From Dipetalonema caudispina (taxonomy: Eukaryota > Nematoda > Chromadorea > Rhabditida > Onchocercidae), in the NCBI GenBank assembly GCA_013365325.1, contig JABVXV010000001.1:496001-560000 (forward strand): a stretch of 64,000 nt of DNA, read 5' to 3'. Of the stretch, positions 1-13,303 are shown piece by piece. The notes beneath the pieces were generated by a model. That model was not told where the DNA came from and ran no database searches. It saw only the letters and a list, made by a program, of their open reading frames with translations. Within the stretch, counting starts at the first letter, position 1; each line of letters begins with the position of its first letter. The position numbers and the translations under genes were made by a program.

Positions 1-1052
1 AGGAAAAATGAATCTATGAATATTCGAGATAAAAAGTACTACACTCGTAAACGAATCGATAATGATGGTTAAATCTCAACTTCCATGCATACAAACATAT
101 ATACACACACATGAAAACTCATAATTTAACAATGATTGTTGTGAGTTGAACAAGTGAGAGGTCAGAGTGACAAACAAAAAGTCAACGTAATGTAAGTCCA
201 ATCGTCAGAAAGACCCCTAAGAGATACAACCAAGTCAAAAAAAACCGCTTCCCAACATTCAAATTCTAAATCTTGCGCGCAACTAAACCATTCATCTAAG
301 GTGGCGTTATGAAAATGTTAATCCAAGTGTGTGAAGTATTATGAGGATAAGGTTGTTTCATTTTAACTTCTATCTGATGTATAACTCTTCATAATTGCAA
401 TAATTGTGATCATTCCGTTGTATCCAGATTAGATATTGATAGAGGTAACTGGATTGACTTGTATCATAGATACTGCTGATGGCAGTATATTAAGATGAAT
501 AACTTTCATGTTAATATATTACGAGAATGAGAAGAGAAGCAGTTAGTTAGGTGTAGTAGGTAGCTCACCTCTAGAATTTTCTTCATCTTCTTGTTACCAG
601 CTCCTTCTCACCCATTGCGCCAATAGGTCGACATACCTCTTGCATCATTCAACAGCCGCTTCAAACAACTCTCCCAGTTGCTCTTAATTCGAAGACCATG
701 GCAACGCTGCTTCCATCATATACATCGATATGAAATTAACGCTATGATGATTGCTTTCCGATTTTAGAACTTCTTCTTCACGATGAATGTTGATGACCTA
801 TGACTCAGGTCAGGAAGACTTTCATGTCACTAAATACAAATCATTTGAGAAACACATAATAAGTTCATACTACATATATTAAGGCTAATCCATAGCTCGC
901 ATAATCAAGCTTACATTGAAAGTTACTCTCTTGTCATCTTTAATTATTAACTTTTAGGATGAAAATGTCTATTTCTTACTTCATTCTAAAATTATTTCTA
1001 GAATTTAATGACATTTGAGAAGCTAAAACTTCTTGTTTCTTTTTGCAATGTT

Positions 1053-1078
1053 TGTGTATGTATGTATGTATGTATGTA

Positions 1079-1120
<42 letters not shown>
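1053..1120. repeat. TGTA/TG microsatellite
   Basis: A run of TGTA tetranucleotides passes directly into a long TG dinucleotide run. It produces a poly-His/Thr open frame on the minus strand that is an artefact of the repeat. Confidence 0.95.
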
Positions 1121-1124
<4 letters not shown>

Positions 1125-2311
1125 TCATCTGTATGTAAATGTGCTAAGGGAGTTTTTTTTTTCTTTTGAATGAAAAAGAGGAGAGAAGTTATCATCTGTC
1201 CAAAGAAAAGTTTTCTTAAATGTTCAACTTTTCCCTTTCATGAAAATGTTGAAGGAAAGCAGAAATGAGTGCTAATACATTGTCACTGATATTTCCTTTA
1301 GTAGAGAAGTAGAGCGTATTGAGACAGGTTGTGTTCCGATTCAATGAATGCTATGCTCGTCGCTATGCATTCTACTTACTTGATGGAGTTAGATTTGAAT
1401 TTGAACAGAATTCATTCTTCATTGAAGGTAAAACCAGCACTGTCTGTCATTATTATCACTAATCATTCCCAATGCTTCTTCATTTAGGAATTCTTTCTAA
1501 TTATCCATTTACTAAAGAGGCAAAAGTGATGATGATGATGATGATGTTATATATATATATACATATATTTTTTCTTTTTTGAAGTGCAAAAAGTACTGAT
1601 ATAGTTCCTTGTTATTATTTTACTTTAGCATGGAGATCATTTGTGAAACATTTTGAAACTATTGTAATTTAATTATTTATTTACAAGAATTGTATGTTTA
1701 AAATAGCCTTCCAATCCTTTCAACTTTTCAAATTTCAAAAATTTCCCATAAATTTTTTTCAAATATACGTTGAAGTTTCCGAAAGCTGTCATGTAATTTT
1801 TGTTAAAAAGATCATGATTTTTTTTTTTCGAAAGGCTTTTTCGCAAGAAGTAATTTGTCAATTTTGTGAAAAAAAATGTTTCAAATTTTTTAGGTTAAAG
1901 AATTTTTAAGTTAAAAATATTCATGAAGTATAAGATTAAAATGGAATTTCAGTCTATTGCAAGCACCAATGTACGATGAGATGCATTTTCTGTTATGGAA
2001 TAACAACTGTTCTTCTTGAAAGAATTCAAATTTAATCTAATACTGTCAAAATTTGTTTTGAGACAAATTTAGACATTCTCTCCTCAGTTTATGAATGAAT
2101 TTGTGTTCTTCAGTCAAGCAAAAGCTGTTTAATAGTTTTTAAAAAGGAAATGAATAAATTTGTAAAACTGCTGGACAATTTCAAAAGATAAATATTCAAA
2201 AGATGGCTTAATTTTACAACGGTAGAGTTGTAGTAGAATAGTGGTTTTTGCATATTACCTGTTGATTTGTTAAGCTTTTCTTTATGAATTTCGAGCTTTA
2301 AGTTCCCTCTT

Positions 2312-2408
2312 CAATAAACAACCGAAAATGTGATAGACAGAAATGCTTAAGGATGCTGATAGTTGGAGTGTAAACAACACAATGCGATGATCTAATAGTT
2401 ATCATAAT
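2312..2408. repeat. Dispersed direct repeat, copy 1
   Basis: This block of about 97 bp, starting AATAAACAACCGAAAATG, recurs about 550 bp downstream at 2863-2959 in the same orientation, with about 80% identity by eye and one or two small indels. It has no coding potential. It may be a remnant of a dispersed element or a local duplication. Confidence 0.8.
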
Positions 2409-2862
2409 TTGGAAGATTTTTCCGCTTTTACATATTAGAATCTAGAAAAATGATCTCACCCATCTGGTCGAGCTAAATTGATTGATTTAGATTCATCGTA
2501 TTTAGGACTTCAAAAGGAAGCATTTGTGATCTCTGGTCAACTCTTCATAAATTGAATGCATTTATCAAATGAAAGAAAATTTCTTCACATATTTTATTGC
2601 GAATAGGAGTATCATTGTGTTTCAAGAGACGGAAGAGGCTGAAATATCCTTCCTAATCTTTCAGAAGATCGTGGTAACATTCTGTCTATTGTATCTGAGT
2701 ATTTGATTATTCATTATCATTTTGATATAAATGATATTATACTTGATCGATGATGATTCGGCTAATGTTTGTTTCATAAAATCAAAAATGATGAGACAAT
2801 ATACCACAGGGTAGAAAGCACAGGGAAGAGGAACTAACATGATGGCTTACAGAGAACACAAA

Positions 2863-2959
2863 AATAAACAACCGAAAATGATGTGATCAGAGAGAAATAC
2901 TTAAGGATACTGATAGTTGCAATATAAACAATACAATGCGATGACCTAATAGTTATCAT
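2863..2959. repeat. Dispersed direct repeat, copy 2
   Basis: Second copy of the 2312-2408 block. It shares the starting motif and the shared tail TAATAGTTATCAT. It lies between unrelated sequence, so this is a separated duplication and not a tandem array. Confidence 0.8.
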
Positions 2960-3067
2960 CTACCGATTTATCCATTCTATTGAAATCTCGATAGTTTGAT
3001 GGTCATGTCGCGCATTTTATCTGTTATGTATGTATCTTCTAATATCAAGTATATATGTATAGTGTCG

Positions 3068-3117
3068 GTGTATGTATGTATGTATGTATGTGTGTGTTTG
3101 TTTGTATGTGTATGTGA
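3068..3117. repeat. TGTA/TGTG microsatellite
   Basis: Imperfect TGTA and TG repeats immediately left of a less AT-rich patch that could be an untranslated exon. Confidence 0.9.
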
Positions 3118-4204
3118 TTGGTGCCGTCCGTGACGATAGTAGCTGTTCGAACGACGTCATCAACTAACTTCGTTGCCCGCCGTGATATTGGCGATGCTTG
3201 CTGCTCCTGCCTTTTGCTTTCCAACTCGTCGTTCTCAACTCCGTCGAAGATCCGGTAGGTTATCAATTTCTACTATCATCCCGCTAATCGATCTTAATAT
3301 AAATTCACTTACATTTAATCGGTCCTATTGCTTTCTCACCTGAAGTAATCTTAAAAGAATTTCAACTCTCTGAAGGGAATTATTTGTAAAATGCTGTGGC
3401 TAATCTTTTTATACTTTTGTTGCTTGGATAAAGCTAATTAGTCCCTCATAAACTTCGTTTGTTTATTGGCGCAATCAGACAGAGAATGAGCACTTTCTTA
3501 CTTTTTGCGTTTTGGGGCTATCAGAAGACAAAAATGTCTCAATCGTCACCACGAAATATTTCTATCGATTTTAATGAAATATTGTTTGGTATGGTTATTT
3601 TATGTCTTGTGTAATGTAATACGGTTTGATTTTGATCATGAAAGTCCATAAATTTCACCTAATCTCGTCGTTGACCTTTTTTGCATTAAAAAAAAATCGA
3701 TACAAGATTGTTGATTTTTATTCTTGAAATTGTTGACCTTTGGAAGAGATGAACTAATGCATAGCACAACCATCGAGCGCGGTATCATAATGATTAATGA
3801 AAAGGTTAGCGGGTTAACTCTTATTCTTCCTTACATTAGCTTATTCTTGTTTGCGGTATATTGACTTTATTCCTTGCATATTCACAACGATATTAAATGG
3901 TCCATACCTGATTCTCATTTTTTTATACTTTTATTGAATGTTCGGAAAATTAAATATTGATTAAAAATTTCATCCAACTTCATTTCATCATAGCTTCGAT
4001 GTGCTTTCCATTGATTCAAGAAATAAAAATGACCATTTTATTTTATTTTATTAACAAAACGCTACGTTTACTCATACAGATGAAGGAGAGATGACAGATT
4101 CCACAATATGATGACCACCAAAAGTATTAGACGGATTTTTTCAGGCCTTTTATGGACAAGGAAAAAACTAATAAAGCCTAGTCACTTAAGGTCTTTTGTC
4201 GATA

Positions 4205-4260
4205 TGTATATGTATGTATGTGTGTGTGTGTGTGTATGTATGTATGTGTGTATGTGTGTT
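4205..4260. repeat. TGTA/TG microsatellite
   Basis: Imperfect TATG, TG and TGTA repeats; they create a spurious Tyr/Val/Cys-rich frame on the plus strand. Confidence 0.9.
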
Positions 4261-4334
4261 TCTTTATCTACTGATGCTTATGTGAGTCACGTGTGTAACC
4301 TGTATGTGGAAGGTATGAATGACTCTTAATATGA

Positions 4335-4357
4335 TTATATATATATATATATATATC
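4335..4357. repeat. AT dinucleotide repeat
   Basis: About eleven consecutive AT units. Confidence 0.9.
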
Positions 4358-7300
4358 TAAGGTGTATGTATGGATTCATTGCTAAAGATAGAAGAAAGAC
4401 AATGGTTTGATTTACTATTTAGAGAGTTGATCGATATGCATTACTTGTAGATATTAACTTATCGCGAACTTGTTATCATTGTCTGTTGCAATTTAGTAGG
4501 CATTTGTGTACTATCGTCGTTGGTGTTGGTCATTATTCCGCAAATTCAACTTGAGGAGCCATTTGGAATTCTGAAAGTGAAGCTGTTAGCCATTCAGCGT
4601 CAGCCAGTCTTCCCTTGTAGTTGTCTAAATGTCACCAGCAGTTATCAGCACTATCTGCTTGGATTTACCCTCGGAAGAAATTGAGCTTGCACTAAAAATT
4701 TGTCCTCATTCTCTTCCTCCCTCTTTTTCATAGCTCCTCTCGACATTAGCAGTCTTTTTGAACGGCTCATTTGAGGATCACATCCTATCGGCTAAAATCA
4801 CATGAGGCTTATTGCTTACTGCTATTCCTTCAACATTTCTGCGTCATTTCGTATAATCTTAAAGTTATCAGCCTTCTCATTTATCACATCCCAGGTTTAC
4901 TTCTGCTTTGCAGCCCAGCTGTCACTGTTTATTGGCACGTTGAAACTGATAGATAGTTGAATACATTCACTGATAGTATCGGTATTATGGATAATGATGA
5001 CGACGACAACGATGACGACAAGTCTGGCAACATATATTAGATAGACACAGACACACATGGTCATTATCCTATCGACATGTAAAACATACTAATATTATCA
5101 TATGTGTGCTTTCTAGGTATGTTGTCATCACTCTTGATCCGAGCTTTCCAGCTTAAATGTACTTTCGATTCTTTTTCACCTATACAGTGGATGGTAGTAT
5201 TGTTTAATTTCCTCTTTTCATAATATAATAATTGACTTCCTCTATACTTTGCTATATGTTTGATTTATTACACCATTTTTTGCTGCAATTACTTCTTATG
5301 ATTTTAATTAATTCCCGTATGTTATTCATTTTACATATGGGAGAGCGGTATTTGGAAGAGATTCAACAAGGATTACTAATGTAAGCAGTTAGTTTTTCGG
5401 GAAATGATTAGTAGAGCAAATTGGGTACTGCGAGCGTATGGTTGGAAGCGTATGGAATAAATTTTAGAGGGAAAAAAGAAGGCAGAAAAGAAATTGCAAA
5501 GAAAAGCACATTGACTTTCTGAAAGAATTGACGTCATTTCCTAGGCTATATTGCATGCTTGCATGCACATTGTGGAAGTCATCGAAAGATACAAATGCTA
5601 AGGATCTATCATGAATATCCCAATTCTATGACAGTTCCATAATTTTTTCAAATAACGGCTCATTAATTTCAATCTTGCCGAGCATCAAATTATCAACTCT
5701 TGACCTTTCAGTGTTATTTTTAGTGAAGTTTTTCTATGGTTCATGATTTTATCTATTTCTAGCTGCTTGAATGATTCATCTACTGAAAAAAGAGTCGAAT
5801 CTGCATATTTGCTTATTTAAAATGTCATTGCATCTTGTTAAAATAATAATGTGGTTTCACAAATGTGTTAAGTGATCCTAATGCTGTCGTAGGTAAGTTA
5901 TGCAAAGAATCCCTGTTGTCAGTGTTACGGAAGTGATAAAATGTTGTATTTTTATGCTGTTAAAATTAAAAATTATAAGAAAGACTTATCTCATTTCTTC
6001 ATCAGTTATCATTCTTATCACAATGCTACTATAGGAGAATTTAGAGTTTTATCTTTATTAATCTCTATCAAAGTTAATAGTCTACTTTTCTAAACATAAT
6101 TGTCATGAATTTCATGAAGCATATATCTTATTGTACTGATGTCATAACGGAATAGCCATAATCCGGTCATATTTTCAGAAGCGAAATAAATTCATTATTT
6201 TCAAATCATTTATAATTAGTAAGTGAAACCCTGTTGTACTTTTTGTCGGTTTTACTTTTCCTGAAGTGTTCTACAAATATTTGCGCATCTTTCTGATGAT
6301 ATTAGTGGTAGTGGTAGTAGTAGTAGTTGCTTTACTATTGGGATTATAACTATAGTTTTGAATTTATAGTGTTATGGTTGAAATTTTACTGTTATTAGTT
6401 GTTATTTCTTTCGACTAAAGTTTTGAATTTTTTTATTGCTGTGAAATTTTCAATTCTTGTTAGTATATTTAAGGATACTATTTGTCTGTGACATTTTGTT
6501 TACCTATCCATTTTTCCTGTTCTTACTCAGAAAAGCTGCATCATTTTCGCATAGGTTAATCACATAAGCAATCCTTTTAATTATCAAGTTAACTTCGAAA
6601 AAACCTACTACTTGAACAGTGATTTCTCCCTCAATCATTCACTACTTTTCCCGGCCATCTTTGCTTTTAAAGCTTTAAGAGTTTCAGTTGAGTTTGATCA
6701 CATTCAGTCATCTAATGATTGTTTACATTCATTGATTCGCTTAATGTTGCTAACATTATGAAAGAAGTTGATGTATATCTCAACACGAAAAGGAATTATT
6801 GTGCAGCTAAGAGTTCGGTATCCACTTAGATAAGTTAATCTTATGATGAAAAGGATTGGATACAGTATGAATGTAGAATGTGATAGGTAAAATGTTTCGA
6901 GAGAAGGCATGAATTGCACTCTTGATGGTTAACAGAGCAACTGATTCAAACTTTTATAACTAAACGGATTTAAATCTTTGTTGTTTCCGATTACTAGTGA
7001 ATGCAGTATGTCATTATCACTGAAGTCATGTTTTTGTTTTATTTAAAGATATCGCATTCTAAGCTTCTTATACGATCAGTTTATGATATGGATAGAAATT
7101 TAAGAGATTTTACAATGATGAACTCGGGATAGTTCAATGGTCAATATTTAAAAGAAACAACAGCAGTACTAATTAGAGGGGTCGAGCAATGAGATCCAGG
7201 AGTTATCGTTGCGAAGATGTGAGAACAGGAACTCGTTGTTATAAGAATTAAGGTAGCGGAAGTGGAGACAAGTAAGTCGGGACAGTGATATATCTGATTC

Positions 7301-7468
7301 AGTAACATCGTGAACATTGTAGTGAAGAAAAAACTCAAGCGATTTGGTAAATAGGAACATACGACTTACCAGTCGTTGTACTCAGGAATTTTTGTTGTAA
7401 TATATCAAAGCTTTCTTCGAAGTTGATGCCACTTGAACACTTAAAAGCTGGATAATGTCGAAACATAG

Positions 7469-7534
7469 CAGGTAATAGTACAATATCTTGTCGAACTGCT
7501 TGAAATTCCCGGAAAAATATTGTACTATTACCTG
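7469..7534. repeat. Perfect 18-bp inverted repeat (hairpin)
   Basis: The arms CAGGTAATAGTACAATAT (7469-7486) and ATATTGTACTATTACCTG (7517-7534) are exact reverse complements separated by 30 nt. It is not next to a stop codon of any recognised gene, so it is not an obvious terminator-like element. It may be a palindromic element remnant or a small-RNA precursor. Confidence 0.85.
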
Positions 7535-8188
7535 TTGAAATAAGGCTAACAATTTACGAATGATGGATTCGTCAGTGTCGTGAATCTTATCAGCAAACCC
7601 TTATTCAAATCATGACGTGACAGCATGATCAGGATATACATATCGTGATGATGACGTAGTGACTTTGGCGATCATGTTGTGCTGGACAAATGAACATTTT
7701 CCGTATATTCTCTTTTATATTTTGTTAATGTTGGGAAATAGTGGCTTTGATAATTTCATTCACTATTTTTATAATGATTTAACGAAAACATATGATTTAT
7801 TAATTGATTTTGAGATATTCTTATTCTTTATCTATATAATTAGTGTGTGAAGATGTGGCTACAAGAAATTACGATAATTTTTTATGTATCAAGTTAACTG
7901 GAGCTCTTAATAAACAGTCATAGGAGATGAGATACCAACTTTCCTTCCAGTCAATTTATCTTTCCTATTCTAAATTAATTCTAAATCCGGAGATATTAGA
8001 ACAGTTGAGCAGAGTTAGCGTTAAATTGAATTGTTCAAAACTTTGCAGGTGCAAGTGATAACGCAACAAGGAATTAGTGAAGCTGTTGGGTATTCTTTAA
8101 TGATTTGCTACTGACTATCACTATTCTCTTAAGATATTTGAGCTCCAACTAAAACAGTTGCTAATTGGAAAGTTTGGCTGCAATCAGT

Positions 8189-9381
<1,193 letters not shown>

Positions 9382-12300
9382 TGTTTGTATACGCATATTC
9401 CATTGGTTGGTTGAAATCCTCATTTCCAGAAGTCTTGGTTCTTCTTGTCTTTGAGAGAATAGATATTATCAGGCAGAGCTTTTTTCGCACACAACATCAT
9501 GTACTGTTCAGCCGATTATATCCTGGTAAAATACCGAAATTCAGGAGTTAAACTACTAACAGGTAACCACGATAATTGTTGAAATGTGCGCGTTTAATAA
9601 GTGTAATTATGTAAGTTCTGTCCGTAAATCTCGAACTCATTTCATTGCTGTGTAACTATTTCAAATTATCAACAGCTAGGTCGACTTCTTTTTGAGAAAG
9701 GTTAGCTTAATTCTGCATTGAGAATTGTATTGTTTTAATCATTATGTAGTTGAAATAATCTATTTTACACGTGCTTTATTCTCATCATCCTGGTATTTAA
9801 GCGGTTTGCCTATCAGTTTCTTAATTCAACTTTCCACGCTCAGACTGTCTTTGTAAATTATACATTTTAAACGGGCCGCAAGCAATTTTATGTTTTACTC
9901 CATGCGATGTCTTTTTACCAATTATCTTTCTCACTCAGATGCCATTTTGTATTAAGATTTTTAAGTTAGAACGAATTCCATTCATTTTCACCGGCATAAA
10001 AAAGAACATTTTTAAGCAGTGTAGGCAGTAAGGTTACATTCAGTTTTGGTATGACATTAATTATCTTTTGAATTTTCATACTATTTGAAATCTCCGACTA
10101 CTGATAATTATAGGAACTATTAAGAATTTCAAATGAGAACTTTTGTCACTTTCCTTAAATTTTTAACAAAATTACATCTTTAAATAGAGGGTCATCCTCT
10201 GCGCCCATTCGGAATCCCAACTAAATCTATTCCTCGTTCCTATTGGACATTGCGTGCTGTATCTTATTATCTTCGCAACATATTCACAAGTTGGGGAAAA
10301 GATGAACAATTGAACTGCGAATTATGCACCTATTATGCTGAGGCAACTTTGGAAAGTGTCAGATTTTTAAAATTTTTTTCGAATCTCATTCCCCACTCCC
10401 AACCTCTAATTAACATTTGTTGACTGAAGATGTCACCTGCATTTATAGCTACAATGAAAAATTTTTGCCTTGCAGAGTATATTATTTGAAATGACATTTC
10501 GTAAGCAGTTTTTCTATCTAGTCATTGAAAGGATTCGTTTGAAAAAATTGAGAAAAATCTTTTCAGTAATTATTAAAACCTCCTTCTTTTCCGATTGAAA
10601 GTTTTGACATGTAGTTGCGTCTATAGCAAGAAAAAGCCTTGATTTGCTGATTAAGCTGGGTGATAGACTTGGGCCTACAACACTATATAGAATAGAGTTA
10701 TGTTGTAATAAAATAAAATTAACTGGTTCCTTACTATAGTAGATATTCATACTTTCTTTCGAAAGAGCTATATAAAATTTATTGAACAGCGATATTTTTT
10801 TAATTTAATAATTACCCTTTGCTACAAATATAGTTTACACAGGTCAACACTACATGTTTGTATTTCCATTTTCCCAGTCATTTTATGAATGTAATATCAG
10901 AGATGTGTCTACTCAGAAAAAGCCGATGTATTGTTGTTTCCGGTGAATCCGTGTATAAAAATACAGGTTTTAACTTGTTCATTTTTTTTTTTTCAAATTA
11001 TTTTAAGATAATGAGACATTGTTTCAGATGTTACTTGGAAATCTCTAAAAGCCTGATACTATGATACTAGAAAATGATTTGCAACACCCATCCATCCCTC
11101 CTCTTTCTGATTTCTGGAAAGAGTACAGGATGGAAAATGCAAGATACTGCTACATTCTACAACAATATCCATGCATTACTTCAACTATCCACCTTTTAGA
11201 ATACAGCTCTAACTTGGAAAAGTTGACTCCATTGTTACCTTCATTTCCACTGTGAAAAGAGTAAATATCGCTGAGTATACATGGCATCTCCACTGTGCCA
11301 CACTCACCATTACACCTTTGTTGACTTATTTGTAAAATACATTCAAAAAGTTCTTAAAAACAAAATCCTTAATTCTCAGCACTGTGTATAGAAATGAAAA
11401 ATTATTATACAAAAAAAAACAAAACAAGAATAATCGCCTAAGTTAAGTGAACGTCAACCCTAATTGGGAAATTTTTTCTGTTCTTGGAAAAAACGGAAAT
11501 AACTTTTCAGTATTTTACTAATTTCACAATATATATGGAAAAATCTGCATTTTCAATTAAGTATTGAAAGTCTGCATATTAAATGCAATTGCCATGACTA
11601 CCACACACTTAAGCTACTTTTGTAATGAGTGAAAATTAGGTCTTCATGTTTATATGCACTCTAAATTGAACAATTATGTGACATTAAGAAGTGACATCGA
11701 GAGGGTCAATCATTTTATTTGAATTCTTTCGTTCAAAAAGATTAATCTTAATAACGCCAATGATAAGACTGAACGTAACATATGTTTTCAGCATCCATAC
11801 ACATAACGGGATTTCATATATCTTCTTTCAAACCTTACTTAAAAAATAACCGGATAAAAAAAAAGCTTAAATGCAGATGACATTTTCTCAAGAGGAAGAT
11901 CATGCTTTGTGAATCACTTATCAAACTACAATATTCCCAAATTGCAGCCCGGATACTGAATGTTCCCTTTGCATGACTTATAGAGCTGAATTTTTATGAT
12001 AAACGAACTGGATAGAATAAACTGCTTATGATGGCACATATAAATAGAAAAAATACGAACTGACAGAACCAAAACTAAATCGAGCTTGACATTGCCTTCC
12101 AAAACATCTCTATCTTTTAACTCTTGAATCCCGTTGGGTAAACTTTGCACGAATCTAAACTGTTACCACGAAACTCGCCAAATGTCAGTTAATTAACTAT
12201 AAACATGCTTATCTCTTAATTCCACTTCATACAATTTATCCAACATACTGAGGAATTTTTCTGCCTAATCAACACCCTTTTTTCTAGCAATAATGCCTTA

Positions 12301-13303
12301 CGGGTAATTTCCGATTATAAGTTTCAAATATGAACACATTAACAGGACGCCAACGATGTTACGCTAGGAAAACATGGAAACTACATGCTAAGGTTAAAAA
12401 TAAAAGGGTTTAGAGAAAAATCAACTTCTTTGCTCCTCACAGATAGTCCATTAATCAGTATTGTGTACTTTCAAATGTCGTTCTTCAATGAATATCATAA
12501 GCAAGCTGGATACCAAGAAGTTGGCTATCAGATATCATAATCATGCTATTCTCACTCGTACTGACACCCAATGAAGAATAAAGATAGCATATAGCATTTT
12601 TAAAATGACACTTTCATATTTCAATTTTCCATTCTGCGAATCTCTATGTGTACAGAGATGAATATTTACATCAAATAGACGATTTAAACGTTTTTCTTGT
12701 GAAATAAATTCTCAAATTCTGAATATCAGTGGAATTCGTCGTAGGATGAATAATGCTAGCTTTCATTCCAATTGCTTAAATAAGTTCTATGAAATAACCA
12801 GAATTAGAGAAATCTTTCTATAGAATATAACGGATCTTTGCATAAATAATACCTACTTCCAAATACTGTTAACAAGAAGCCACCGGTAAGCACAATAAAA
12901 AAGAACAATCAGCTTGATTCCTTTGAAATCAAGTATCGTCTCTAACTCATTCTCTTTATTACAGTAAAGGGAATGAAAAGGATGAAAGTACCATACATTT
13001 CATCCTATTAAAATTACATTCATAGAAACTAATCCCTTATAGGCAGACAAAATCACACAACTGTAGCGCAAGATTATGATAACAAAAAAAGGCTATGTCT
13101 GAAGACTTAGCTCAGATAAGCTGAAGGGTTTTGGAAACATATTTGCATATTAAAATAAAAAAGAACTGACAATCACTTGATAGGTTGAAGCTGTCCCTTT
13201 GAGAGGTAAATTTTGAACGAAATATTCGTAAACAAAAATTCAAGTGAATTCATAAGAGGTCGAAACAGATTCAATCAATCCACATAACAACTTATTAAAT
13301 CAA
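9382..13303. other. Intergenic region between convergent mef-2 and PIAS genes
   Basis: No supported gene. It should contain both 3' UTRs. No AATAAA is obvious on the plus strand close behind mef-2; the first clear one seen is at 10707-10712. On the minus strand, AATAAA at 12955-12960 lies about 340 nt downstream of the PIAS stop. The remainder is AT-rich with poly-A/T runs. Confidence 0.6.
12955..12960 (-). promoter_or_regulatory. Candidate polyadenylation signal for the PIAS gene
   Basis: TTTATT on plus reads AATAAA on minus, about 340 nt beyond the PIAS stop codon. No canonical hexamer was seen in the first 100 nt after the stop. In such AT-rich sequence the hexamer also occurs by chance. 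Confidence 0.35.

Larger units (their letters stand above)
1..8188. other. Non-coding region upstream of mef-2
   Basis: I see no convincing protein-coding exon here. Open frames are short and lie in AT-rich or microsatellite sequence. It holds TG/TGTA microsatellites, a repeated ~97-bp element (about 2312 and 2863), a perfect 18-bp hairpin (7469-7534), and two less AT-rich patches ending in good 5' splice sites (about 565-720 on minus, about 3120-3256 on plus). These patches may be untranslated first exons. Much of the interval is probably promoter and 5' UTR intron of the mef-2 gene that starts at 8189; this is inference from position. Confidence 0.6.

Noticed and set aside
998..1195. Minus-strand His/Thr repeat frame
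   Set aside because: Arises entirely from the TG/TGTA microsatellite.
7141..7360. Two overlapping minus-strand frames of about 65 codons
   Set aside because: Short, no recognised domain, no convincing splice context.
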